64,000 nt of DNA from Adiantum capillus-veneris. Its lineage: Eukaryota; Streptophyta; Polypodiopsida; Polypodiales; Pteridaceae. The notes beneath the pieces are model-generated. The model had not been told where the DNA came from. It searched no databases and was given only the letters and a program-made list of their open reading frames with translations. Every line of letters starts with the position of its first letter. The stretch's first letter is position 1. Shown here in pieces: positions 25,760-36,400 of this stretch. Position numbers and translations under genes: made by a program. The DNA lies in the NCBI GenBank assembly GCA_014529385.2, contig CM043962.1, positions 35,679,598 to 35,743,597 of the forward strand. The letters run 5' to 3'.

Positions 25760-26958
25760 TTAGGGTTGCTTTCTATCCAGCCTTAGAAGATTGTTCTCAG
25801 CTTTCACCTTATTTATATAAGCCTTTGCTGTGGTTGCCTTCAAAACTCCTTTTGTGTTACAACCCAATTGCCTAGCTAAAGTGGTCAATTGTGACGCCTT
25901 CATGCTTTCAATGGGTGTACGCTCCTTTGCCAAGATCTCTTGTATTTGGGCTCTTCTCATTTCATTGCGGTGGCTTGTGTCACTTGCATCTTCAATGATA
26001 GTTTCATCTCTGTCACCTTTTGCAGGTGGTATTCTTCTTGTAAAGAACACCTTAGCTGACCAAACATCATTTTTCTGCTTCCAATACTCCATGATTTGTT
26101 TGTATTCACTATCATTTGTCACTATAGGTTGTCCATAACGATTAGAAGCAATTAAATCACGCACATCCCTTCTCTCATCAAGCTGAATCAAGTATGGCAG
26201 TAGCTCCTCCAAGAGCATATTGTCAACCATCTTCTCAGCATCAAATTGTGGTGGAAAAATGCAATTGTTTGCTGGTGAAATACATCCCTTGTAAGGAGAG
26301 TCATCAATAAGCACTGTTCTTTGTGGATCACATTCAAACCCCATGGCAATTTTGGCTAGAGGCTTGAACATTGCCTCAACGTTTGGATTGTCGGGTCTAA
26401 ACAATTTTTGAGTTTGAGCGGTGTAGCAAACATCTTGCGACCAAATTGCAAAGAAAGGCAATGTATCCTCAGCTAAGTTGTTTAGTGCTGCAAGGATTTG
26501 ATACACATTATTCCTAGTAGCTGTCGACCAAATTGCAACATTAAACCTTTGTAAAATAGTCTTCAAGAATTGGATGCAACCTGGCCTGAGTATAATATAT
26601 CTTTTTGAATCCATTTGCACTGAGTTGTGGTGTGAGGATGGTTGAGGGGAACGTTTCAACAATAGACCATTTAAATCCAATATAATTGTAAGCATGGATT
26701 TCTCAACATCTACGCTACATGACGTAGTACCAATTGGCAATAGCTCGTGAGTGGACTTTTCAGTCTCTTTTGATGTATGTTGCATTTTTGAAGCATCGAT
26801 TTCTTGGTTCTCATTATTGGAAGCTTGCTCAAGTTGCACAACACTAGACTCTAGTATAGAAATATCATCCATCTTGGGCACTTTAGAAACCATAGAATCT
26901 ATGGATTCTATAGTTGTTGACTGAACCATAGGAGCGTTATCCATCCCAGTTTGTGAAT
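25760..26958 (-). CDS. FCP1/NIF-type HAD phosphatase-like protein, copy 2
   Basis: An acceptor (TTTTCTTAG) opens the exon at 26958. An ATG at 26944 starts a 394-codon frame that ends at TAA 25760. Residues 1-90 are hydrophilic. The HAD core runs from about residue 95: TIILDLNGLLLKRSP (motif I), LRPGCIQFL, VAIWSTATRNN (motif II) and RTVLIDDSPYKG (paired Asp). The second Asp of motif I is Asn (D-L-N-G), a variant I recall in some plant relatives, so catalysis is uncertain. A basic C-terminal part follows (about residues 300-394). A donor (TAAG|GTACTA) sits one base after the stop and an acceptor at 25667 opens a 3'-UTR exon. Because the exon may be spliced to upstream coding exons, the stated start is tentative. 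Confidence 0.7.
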
Positions 26959-27049
26959 CTAAGAAAACACACACACAAATGGTATCTCAAAACCACTAGA
27001 ATTTTATTCACCATATTTATATGTAGAACTCCTAGTAAGAAATTTATTT

Positions 27050-27380
27050 AAGGTAAAGTCGTTGTTAGAATCCTTGCAACCATTTTCAGCATTCGTACAC
27101 CAAACACCACTTGTCTAAAATACAATCTACTAACTCAACATTTTCCATCCTACACTTTATTAAAGATGAGTACTTAAAGTGAAAACTAAAAGCCACCCTT
27201 GTTGAGGAAACATGGATACAAGGTCCACCAAATGTCCAACCTAGACTACAAGAAAATAATTAGAGATTTGGCTTAGATTTGGATTCAAAGGCCACCACTT
27301 ATTCAAGTAAGATAACTCCACTTGTTTAAGACAGTAATGTTTGAAGCCCCACCACTTGTCCAACCTAGACATTGATTAAA
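27050..27380. repeat. scattered satellite monomers, right orientation
   Basis: Several copies of CCACCACTTGTCCAA-type words occur between the HAD-like and SET-containing genes. They show the opposite orientation to those at 17.6-24.8 kb. The first right-type copy after the switch is at about 25240. Confidence 0.7.
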
Positions 27381-27600
27381 TTTTGGTAAGATTTATCACA
27401 AATCTAGAGTAGAATCAAGATTCTATGGCCAAGGTAGTCAAATATGTTAGACAACACACAAAGCATAAGAGCACTCTAGATTCTCGTTGAGCATAAACTA
27501 AACAATAATCAAATGTTATATTCACTTGAGATTTCATCCATGAAAAATGAAAATGATGCATGTACTTGAGATTTCCATCCATGTACAATACTTTACAATG

Positions 27601-28157
27601 TCAAGTAAAGTTATAGTCAGCAAACAACTCTTCTCCTGCTTCAACTTGACAAATAGTCTCAATGCATACATGGCCATATTCTTCTGACTTGATGTGTGAA
27701 GAGGTGCATTTATGCCAAGGTGGAAAATTTGGATCAAATGTATAGCGTACGTTGGGACAGACATTTGTACTGTGAGAACTATTTATATAGCCCGACACGT
27801 TTCCTTCTTCTACACAACCAATAATGTATGATTGATCTTCCTCTTCTTCTATGTTTGGATCCTCTAGAAGAGAATATTTATAAGCTCTTGGAAATATTTT
27901 GCATATCTTTTTCCAGTCTTGAAATCTATACTTATGCCCTCCATAGTTTAGAATAGTCAAACCACTTTCCAGGGTAGTATGCACAAATAGCCCATAACCA
28001 GCTCCTTCAATACATGAAAGTCGCACTTCAAAATCCACACCGTTAATATGGAAAATTACATCTTTGGGAATAGGAAAAGTTGGTGTCCCAAAAGGATCTT
28101 CATGCCAATCATAGTGTGAAATACATCTAGATTTTATATCACTTAACTCCTTTGTGT
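27601..28157 (-). CDS. exon C: SET domain
   Basis: The exon opens after TTTTTGCAG and is read in the phase left by exon B. It encodes about 185 residues with the SET landmarks in order: EGAGYGLFVHTTLESG (G-x-G-L-F), a central acidic insert, GYINSSHSTNVCPNV in the position of the NHSCxPN motif, and AGEELFADYNFT (EEL-x-DY) right before the stop at 27601. In SET methyltransferases these form the SAM and lysine channel. The NHS motif is altered to N-S-S-H-S, so activity is uncertain. No pre- or post-SET cysteines are obvious. The stop follows the DY motif closely, so the domain is C-terminal. Confidence 0.7.
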
Positions 28158-31100
28158 CTGCAAAAAGAAGAAAATATTATGCATAAAATAATGACAATAT
28201 CAAAGAAAGATATCATTATTTTATAGTCCAATAGGTCCATTGTATGGAAGACTTAGAGTGCCTCTTACATGGTGCCTCCAAGGTTTCCAAAAAATAAAAT
28301 CATTGGAAAAAAAAGGCCACTGTGTCTCCAATCTATTGCCCATTTGAAGCATAGAGAGAACCAAGGTCCACCACTTGTCCAAGCTAGACATGGAGCATTG
28401 ACACAAGATCCAACACTTATCCAAGAACCCTATAGTATATGTGGTAACATGGGATGCATTGATGCAACAAAAGTAGTCTAGCCTCCTCATCCATCTCTTT
28501 TTTCTTGTAGCCTAGAGGGATTAGTTTCAAGGTCTATCACTAGTCAAAAACTACACATAGAACATTGATACAAGGTTCCACCACATGTGAAACCTATCAT
28601 CTCTAGTAGCATGGATGGTTTGATATCAAGGTTCATCGCGTGTCCTACCTATACTCTATTGTAGCATATAGATTCTGGTTTGGTGGTACTACACTTGTCC
28701 AAACTTGGCTTGTTGTTGATATCTGGAGGTAATCAAGGGTCCTCCACTTGTCCAAGTTAGGCATATAAAACAATTGCAAGGTCCACCATGTGTACAACAT
28801 ATGATTGATTATAGCATGCATGGTCTTATTTCATGGGCAACCATCTTCTCTCCAACATGTGTCCAACCTCGGCTCCATTGAAGCATGGAGAGAAGCAAGG
28901 TCCACCACTTATCAAAGCTATTATTTTCTCCCAGTGCTTTCAAAACCCATAATACGTTGTACATGGGGGGGGGGATTCTTGTTTCAAGGTCCACCCCTTG
29001 GCTAAGATTGGATCCATTGAAACATAAAGAGAAGCAAGCTCTACCATTTGTCCAAGCTAGGAGCCATTGAAACATGAAAACCCCATAATATGTTGTATAC
29101 GAGGGGTGTTTTTCAAGGTCTACCACTTGTCTAAGCTATGGTCCATTGGAACATGGAGAGAAGCAAAGCTCCACCACTTTTCTAAGCTAGGATCCATTGA
29201 AACATGGAGAGAAGCAAGCTCCATTGTTTGTCTAAGCTAGGCTCCATTGGAACAAGGAGAAAACAAGCTCCACCACTTGCCTATTATTGCATAGAGATTC
29301 TGGTTTGAAGGTCCACCACTTGTCCAACCTTGCCTTCATGTATGGAGATAATCAAGAGTGCAATGCTTCTCTAAGCTAGGGACATAAAAGAGTTTCAAGG
29401 TCCACTACATATACGATCTATGATGGGTTGTAGCATGGGAGGTTTCATTTTAAGGTTGACCACTTCTCCAGCTCCGCTTGTCCAACCTCAGATCCATTGA
29501 AGAATGGAGAATAAAGGTGTACCAACTCTCCAAAATAGGCAGGACAATCTCTATAAAACCCATGAATTGTTAATATATGCTATGCTGTGGAGTTTTGTTT
29601 GAAGTTCCACTCCTTATCCAAGCTACAATCCATTGAAGCATGGAACTAAGTAAGATATATCTCTAGTCCAAGATAGGATCCATTGAAACATAGAGAGAAT
29701 CAAGGTCCACCACTTGTCCAAGCTATGCATGGGTAATTGATATAAGGACCACTACGTTTTCACCTATACTATGCTCTATCATGGATGGTTTCATATCCCA
29801 CCAATTTTCCAACCTATTTAGTAGGTTGTATTATGGGGGTTTGGTTTCAAGGTACTTCACTTGTCTGAGGTGGGTTCCATGAACCATGGAGAGAAACTAT
29901 GTCTACCACTTGTCCGAAATATGCTCCTTTAAAACATAAAAACAAGGTCCACCACTTGTCCAAGCTAAAGTTTCTCTCCATTGAAAGCATGGAGAGAAAC
30001 AAGGTCTACCACCTGTCCAAATTATGCTCCATTGAACATAAAAGCAAGGTCCACCACTTGTCCAAGCTAATATAACAAATGGGTGTTGGTTACAAGGTGT
30101 ACCACACTTGTCTAAACTAGTCTTCATGCAAGGTCTACCACATGTCCAAGCTATATGAGCTTGTTTTGAAGGTCTACCACACCTCTTGAAATTAGGATCC
30201 ATGTAAGGTCCACCTTTTGTCAAGCTATGCATTTAATGAGTACTAAAACTAAGTAAATTGCAGTACTTAAATACCTTTCCAAGCTCATTAAGATTTTGGT
30301 CTCTAAGGCCGGCCACCACCACATGTCTAATCTATGCTCTAATTGATTACTTATGCTATTTCTCTCAAAGTCCAAACATAAGCTCCCTTCTAGCAAGGTT
30401 AGTTTAATTTAGGCTCCAGCACCTGTCTAAGCTAGGTTCAATTTATGAAGCATCACCATTTAACCATGCTATGATCTAATGTATCATATCAAGGGGGTAT
30501 TGATAAAAGGTCCAAAACTTATTGAGTTCAAGCTCTTAAGTAATTAAGTCTTTGTGAGTATTAAATGTTTTAGTTTAGTCTACAGATCCACCATTCAAAA
30601 ACTCAAGTAATTTACTATTTACATTCAAACCTTGAATGCTTGAGATAAAAAATACAAGCTCAATCAATACTATATAAAGCAAAATCTAACATTAAGAGTA
30701 TCAAATCAGTAACAAGAAACACTAACATGCACAAGAAACTCAAAACATACGTGTCTCCATTTCCAAAAGTCCTCCATTGACAGAGGATGGTGTTGTTGTT
30801 GTTGTTTCTTCTCTTTGTGGAGAGCACTCCTCTGTAACAGGCACAATGTCGCCTGATTGCGAAGTGGATTGTTGAAGTCCAGCCCATTTTTCTATATCTT
30901 CATGAGACTTAACAAAGTCTAGCAGCATGGTCTCCACGCTTTTTGCCTCCTCCACACTATCAATTAAGCAGATGACTTCTTTTTTCTGTTGTATTCCTTC
31001 TTGTGCAACCAAGGAGCCATCACCAAAAACATCAACAAGCTTGCGGTCTTCAAAACAATATGTACGAATGTAGTGCTTGACCAAAGCTCTTTTTTTGGCC

Positions 31101-33407
31101 TCCAAATATTGCAAATCTGACATATCGTTATCTGCTACTTGAAGAAGAGAACAATCAATTGGCATGGGATGTTCCTCTGATCTTCTTCTCAGGTCTTCAA
31201 ATGCATTGCCTTGTCCCAAGAAGGCAATAACTGTTAGGAATTGAATTGCTCCTTTGCAAGGAGCTGATGGAAAGTGATGCAATGCACCACAACAATGGTA
31301 GCTCAGATTATCTCCCATGGCGTGAAAGGCACATTGCAATTTTGTGAAGTTAGTGAAATCCACAAATGCAAGAAAGACAAATCCAGGATCTGTTGACCCT
31401 CCAGCAATAGCCAAGATCCCATCCAAAGCATTGTTAAATGTCTCCTCACTCCACTTCAAATTGCCTCCAACGTTTTTTGTCATATCTAAAACACATAAGC
31501 CAATAGGCACTTTATTATTGAAGTGGCGCATCAAGTAGAGATTGCCTTCCATTTGTAGGCTCACCACATAGATTGACCATGGCAAATCTCTAGGCTCAGT
31601 TTTCTCCTTTTGAAGGTGAATTGCCCATTGCATGTATTTTATTGCTCCATCTGGAAAAGCCATTTTCTTTGTTCCACGCGTCAAACTAGATCTGATCCAT
31701 TCCTCGCATAGCATTAAAATTGTTTTATAAACAACATCATTGATGTTATACATTTTGACCACCTCCTCCCAGTCTTTACATGGTGAAGACTCATTCAATT
31801 GGTTGAAACCTCAAGAAGTGCATCTTGAATCAATTTGTCTTGCTTCAACTGCTTGATTCGATCATACATTGTCAGTTGCATCACCATCCTTGCACTCTTT
31901 GACAGTAAAATTTATCATCTCTAATCTCTTCTTGAATAGTCTTTACCTCTGATTCCTCAAGGCCACAAAGATATCTAAATACAGTTGTTGGGGGTTTCTT
32001 ATTCTCCTCTTCTAGATTTTCAATGATTTCTATCCAGCAATCATAAAACTAAATCAGAGTAGGTGGACCATGTGTGCCTGTTTAGCAATCCACTTGCTGC
32101 TGCACTCATTCTTGCCAATCGAAGAAAACCCTGAAAAGAAATAGAGAAATAATTAAACTATTGAGCAAGATTTGTTAATTAAACACTATCAAAAAGACAA
32201 AGAAAATAACTTACATCCCATCCGGCACGAGATGCATGTCCCTCTGCAATTCCACTTGCTGCCTTTGGTGGTCGTCCTGAGAAGATCCATTGACTCCGTA
32301 AATGTCTCAATATTTGGCTGTAAGGTTGCTTGACATACAATGCCTGAGCCTCCTCATTTGCAATGGCAGATATAGCAGTTGCAACAAATGGAGGAGCATT
32401 CAAAACAATGCGAGCCTTTCTAAATTTATACACGCTAATCAGTCTTTCAAAGATCTCTTTGTTGTTTTGTTCATTGTGAAGCAAAACTTTTGCAGCATAG
32501 ATTGAATGCTGCCCATCAAGAATCCAATAATGATAATCTTTAATTTTTTGCTCCTCTACCTCTTCTACTGCCAAAGGAGTCCCCTTCTTTGATTTTGCAT
32601 TTCGAACAGGCATCAAATATGCACATGCTGCAGGCTTGGTCGTACTCCGTGAAAATCCAAATAACACACTTTCAGCGTGTTTTTTATCCATAATACGTGC
32701 ATTATAGTGATCAGGAGCAAGCCAACAATTTTGAATAGGGATATCAAATTCCCTATATTGGAAAGGAAAATAATTTATGTACTTATTCATTCCACCTGTA
32801 TCTTTTTCTTGTCCTTTCATGGCCTCAGCTTCTAAAACATCTGGATCCACAATTCTCATCTTTGACATTGAACCCTCTGTTGATGAGGATGCCAAAGATG
32901 CCTTGTCTACATCCAAAATGGAGCTAGTTCGCTTAGCTTCTACTTTCTGCACTTTTGCTTGCTTCTTTGTGGATGGTGGTCGTGAAGCTTTCACCTTTTT
33001 TCGTTGTAGTGTGGCAATGATGGAGCTTTGAAGTTGATCTGCTGTGATATTTGGATTTGATTCTGCAAACTTCCATCCTCGAGAAAACATTGTCTCTTCT
33101 TTGTTTCTAGACATGCGCTCCAATGCATATGCTCCTGGAGATAGTTGAAATTCTAGATTCATTGGAACTAGAATGTCAATGCATTCCACCTCTGGATGAC
33201 TATCAACTACAGAGACAGATGCTTCCACAACTTGTCCAACATCTTCAAACAAGCTGTCATTATCCTTTTTGGCAATAAATAGATGCACCTTATGAAATTG
33301 TGCACCCTCTATACCATGTATGTCCAAATACCATTTCCTAAGATCATTGCAAGTATAGTCAACTGAGACAGCAACCCTTGCAACCTGTTTTTTTGGAGCC
33401 ATCTTTC
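27601..33407 (-). CDS. three-exon gene: ParB/DGQHR-like + DNA-methyltransferase-like + SET domain
   Basis: Minus-strand exons: A 33407-32215 (ATG at 33402), B 32130-30751, C 28157-27601. Exon A ends GGGAT|GTAAGT and B starts after TTTTCAG. B ends ACAC|GTATGT and C starts TTTTTGCAG|ACACAAAGG; joining them gives an intact CAC codon and continuous sense. The predicted product is about 1040 residues. It would recognise DNA (ParB-like part), carry a beta-class methyltransferase fold and end in a SET histone-methyltransferase-like domain. Intron 2 (about 2.6 kb) holds satellite copies, and a 5' intron probably lies under the 33.5-41.5 kb array. Exon B has several frame breaks in its first 330 bases, so the gene is either decayed there or contains an additional intron. 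Domain calls are by motif only. Confidence 0.5.
28158..30750 (-). other. intron 2 filled with right-orientation satellite monomers
   Basis: Between donor 30750 and acceptor 28158, dozens of diverged GGTCCACCACTTGTCCAA words occur at irregular spacing, without the clean higher-order period of the 33-41 kb array. These look like old copies trapped in a transcribed intron. A poly-G run GGGGGGGG is at about 28967. Confidence 0.6.
30751..32130 (-). CDS. exon B: beta-class DNA-methyltransferase-like domain, catalytic motif degenerate
   Basis: After frame breaks between 32130 and 31800, a clean frame runs from about 31798 to the donor at 30751. It shows VCVLDMTKNVG followed by a W-EE-x(5)-L helix and VFLAFVDFTNFTKLQCAF, reminiscent of the DPPY motif IV region of N4/N6 DNA methylases. 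Further on, RKLVDVFGDGSLVAQEG resembles the SAM-binding motif I (D-x-F-x-G-x-G). Motif IV before motif I is the beta-class order. DMTK in place of DPPY/DPPW would make it catalytically poor or dead. An alternative motif IV is DLPWSIY earlier in the frame. The ParB-methylase pairing known from phage and bacterial proteins supports the reading. Confidence 0.4.
32215..33407 (-). CDS. exon A: ParB/DGQHR-like domain
   Basis: A 396-codon open exon. Residues about 1-130 are unassigned. A Lys/Ser-rich linker at about 130-190 contains RKKVKASRPPSTKKQAK. From about residue 215 the sequence follows the ParB/sulfiredoxin-like pattern: YNARIMDKKHAESVLFGF, then PAACAYLMPV and YWILDGQHSIYAAKVLL, which matches the DGQHR/xGxHRxxA signature with Ser in place of Arg. 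In bacteria and phages such domains act as DNA-binding NTPase or nuclease modules and are often fused to DNA methylases. The Arg-to-Ser change could affect activity. The family call is inference from these blocks. Confidence 0.55.
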
Positions 33408-33479
33408 CTGAAACAAAAAAAACCAAATGTTATTTTAACATATACTTTTTTGTAATGGATTAAGTTTGTGTGAATACAA

Positions 33480-36400
33480 GTTCCACCACTTGTTCAAGCT
33501 AGATCTAAGCAAGTATACATAGTGATCATTTAAGCTAGTAAACTAAGGGAAGGGAGGAGAAGTAAGGTCCACCACTTGTCCAAGCTTAGCTCTAGACAAC
33601 ATGGAGAGATTGGAGGTCTACTAATTGTCTAATATAGGCTAACTATATTGAAACATAGAGAGAAGCAAAGGTCCACCACTTGTCCAATCTAGGGTCCATT
33701 GAAACATGGAGAGAAGGATGCTCCACCATTTGTCCAAAATAGGCTCCATTGAAACATGAAGAGAAGCAAGATGCACCATGTCTTTGAGATGCTAGGCTCC
33801 ATTGAAATACCTTAAACCCATGATATTTTGTATATGTGGGGTTTAAATTCAAGGTCCACCACTTGTCCAACCTATTATCCCTAGTAGCATGAGTGGTTTG
33901 GTCTCAAGATTCACCACTTTTCCACTCTATGTCATTATATTAAGAAGATCTGGGTGTTAAGGTCCACCACTTGTCCAACCTATAAGGCTATATCTTAAAT
34001 GGTATTATTTACCACCACTTGGAATGCACATGATGGGTTTTACATAGGGGTCGGTTCCAAGGTCCACCACTTGTCCAAGCTAACTCTATTGAAACATAGA
34101 GAGAATCAAGGTCCACCACTTGTCCAAGCTAGGCTCCATTGAAACATGGAGAGAAGGATGCTCCACCATTTGTCCAAGCCAGGTTTGATTGAAACATGAA
34201 GAGAAGCAAGCTGCACCATGTCTCCAAAATGCTAGGCTCCATTGAAATATCTTAAACCCATGATATTTCGTACATGGGGGGTTTACATTCAAGGTCCACC
34301 ACTTGTCCAACCTATTATCACTAGTAGCATGAGTGGTTTGATGTCAAGATTCACCACTTTTCTACTCTATGTCATTATATTAAGAAGATCTGGGTGTTAA
34401 GGTCCACCACTTGTCCAACCTATAAGGCTATATCTTAAAGGGTATTCTTTCTCACCACTTGGAATGACCATGATAGGTTTTACATGGGGGTTTGGTTCCA
34501 AGTTCCACCACTTGTCCAAGCTAACTCTATTGAAACATAGAGAGAAGCAAAGGTCCACCACTTGTCTAAGCTAGGGTCCATTGAAACATGGAGAGAAGGA
34601 TGCTCCACCATTTGTCCAAGATAGGCTCCATTGAAACATGAAGAGAAGCAAGCTGCACCATGTCTCCAAGATGCTAAGATCCATTGAAATACCTTAAACC
34701 CATGATATTTTGTACATGGGGAGTTTACATTCAAGGTCCACCACTTGTCCAACCTATTATCTCTAGTAGCATGAGTGGTTTGGTCTGAAGATTCACCACT
34801 TTTCCACTCTATGTCATTACGTTAAGAAGATCTGGGTGTTAAGGTCGACCACTTGTCCAACCTATAAGGGTATATCTTAAAGGGTATTCTTTCTCACCAC
34901 TTGAAATGTCCATGATATGTTTTACATGGGGGTTTGGCTCCAAGGTCCACCACTTGTCCAAGCTAACTCTATTGAAACATAGAGAGAAACAAAGGTCCAC
35001 CACTTGTCCAAGCTAGGCTCATTGAAACATGGAGAGAAGGATCCTCTACCATTTGTCGAAGCTAACTCTATTGAAACATGGGGGGTTTACATTCAAGGTC
35101 CACCACTTGTCCAACCTATTAACGCTAGTAGCATGAGTGGTTTGGTCTCAAGATTCACCACTTTTTCACTCTATGTCATTATATTAAGAATATTTGGGTG
35201 TTAAGGTCCACCACTTGTCCAACCTATAAGGCTATATCTTAAGGGTTATTCTTTCTCACCACTTGGAGTGACCAGCATAGGTTTTACATGGGGGTTTTGT
35301 TTCAAGGTCCACCACTTGTCCAAGCTAACTCTATTGAAACATAGAGAGAATCAAAGGTCCACCACTTGTCCAAGCTAGGGTCCATTGAAACATGGAGAGA
35401 AGGATGCTCCACCATTTGTCCAAGATACGCTCCATTGAAACATGAAGAGAAGCAAGCTACACCATGTCTCCAAGATGCTAGGCTCCATTGAAATACCTCA
35501 AACCCATGATATTTTGTACATGGGGGGTTTACATTCAAGGTCCACCACTTGTCCAACCTATTATCTCTAGTAGCATGAGTGGTTTGGTCTCAAGATTCAC
35601 CATTTTTCCACTCTATGTCATTCTATTAAGAATATATGGGTGCTAAGGTCCACCACTTGTCCAACCTATAAGGCCATATCTTAAACTTTATTCTTTCTCA
35701 CCACTTGGAGTTACCAAGATAGGTTTTACATGGGAGTTTGGTTCCAAGGCCCACCACTTGTCCAAGCTAACTCTATTGAAACATAGAGAGAAGCAAAGGT
35801 CCACCACTTGTCCAAGCTAGGCTCCATTGAAACATGGAGAGAAGGATGCTCCACCATTTGTCCAAGATAGGCTCCATTGAAACATGAAGGGAAGCAATCT
35901 GCACCATGTCTCCAAGATTCTAGGATCCATTGAAATACCTTAAACCCACGATATTGTTTACATGTGGGGTTTAACGTCAAGGTCAGTCACTTTTCCAAGC
36001 TATTATCCCTAGTAGCATGAGTGGTTGGGTCTCAAGATTTACCACTTTTCCACTCTATGTCGTTATATTATGAAGATCTAGGTTCTAAGGTCGACCACTT
36101 GTCCAACCTATAAGGCTAGATCTTAAAGGGTATTATTTCTCACCACTTGGAATGACCATGATATGTTTTACATGGGGGTTTGGTTTCAAGGTCCACCACT
36201 TGTCCAAGCTAACTCTATGGAAACATAGAGAGAAGCAAAGGTCCACCACTTGTCCAAGCTAGGCTCCACTGAGACATTTAGAGAAGGATGATCCCCCATT
36301 GGTGGAAGATAGGCTTCATTGAAACATGAAAAGAAGCAAGTTGCACCATGTCTCCAAGATTCTAGGATCCATTGAAATACCTTAAACCCACGATATTGTT

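Noticed and set aside
31560-31640. DLPWSIY as the methylase catalytic motif IV
   Set aside because: Its spacing to the following strands fits less well than that of LDMTKN; kept only as an alternative.
27601-33407. ParB/methylase similarity as bacterial or phage contamination
   Set aside because: Exons have eukaryotic splice sites, are joined to a SET domain and lie within plant satellite DNA.
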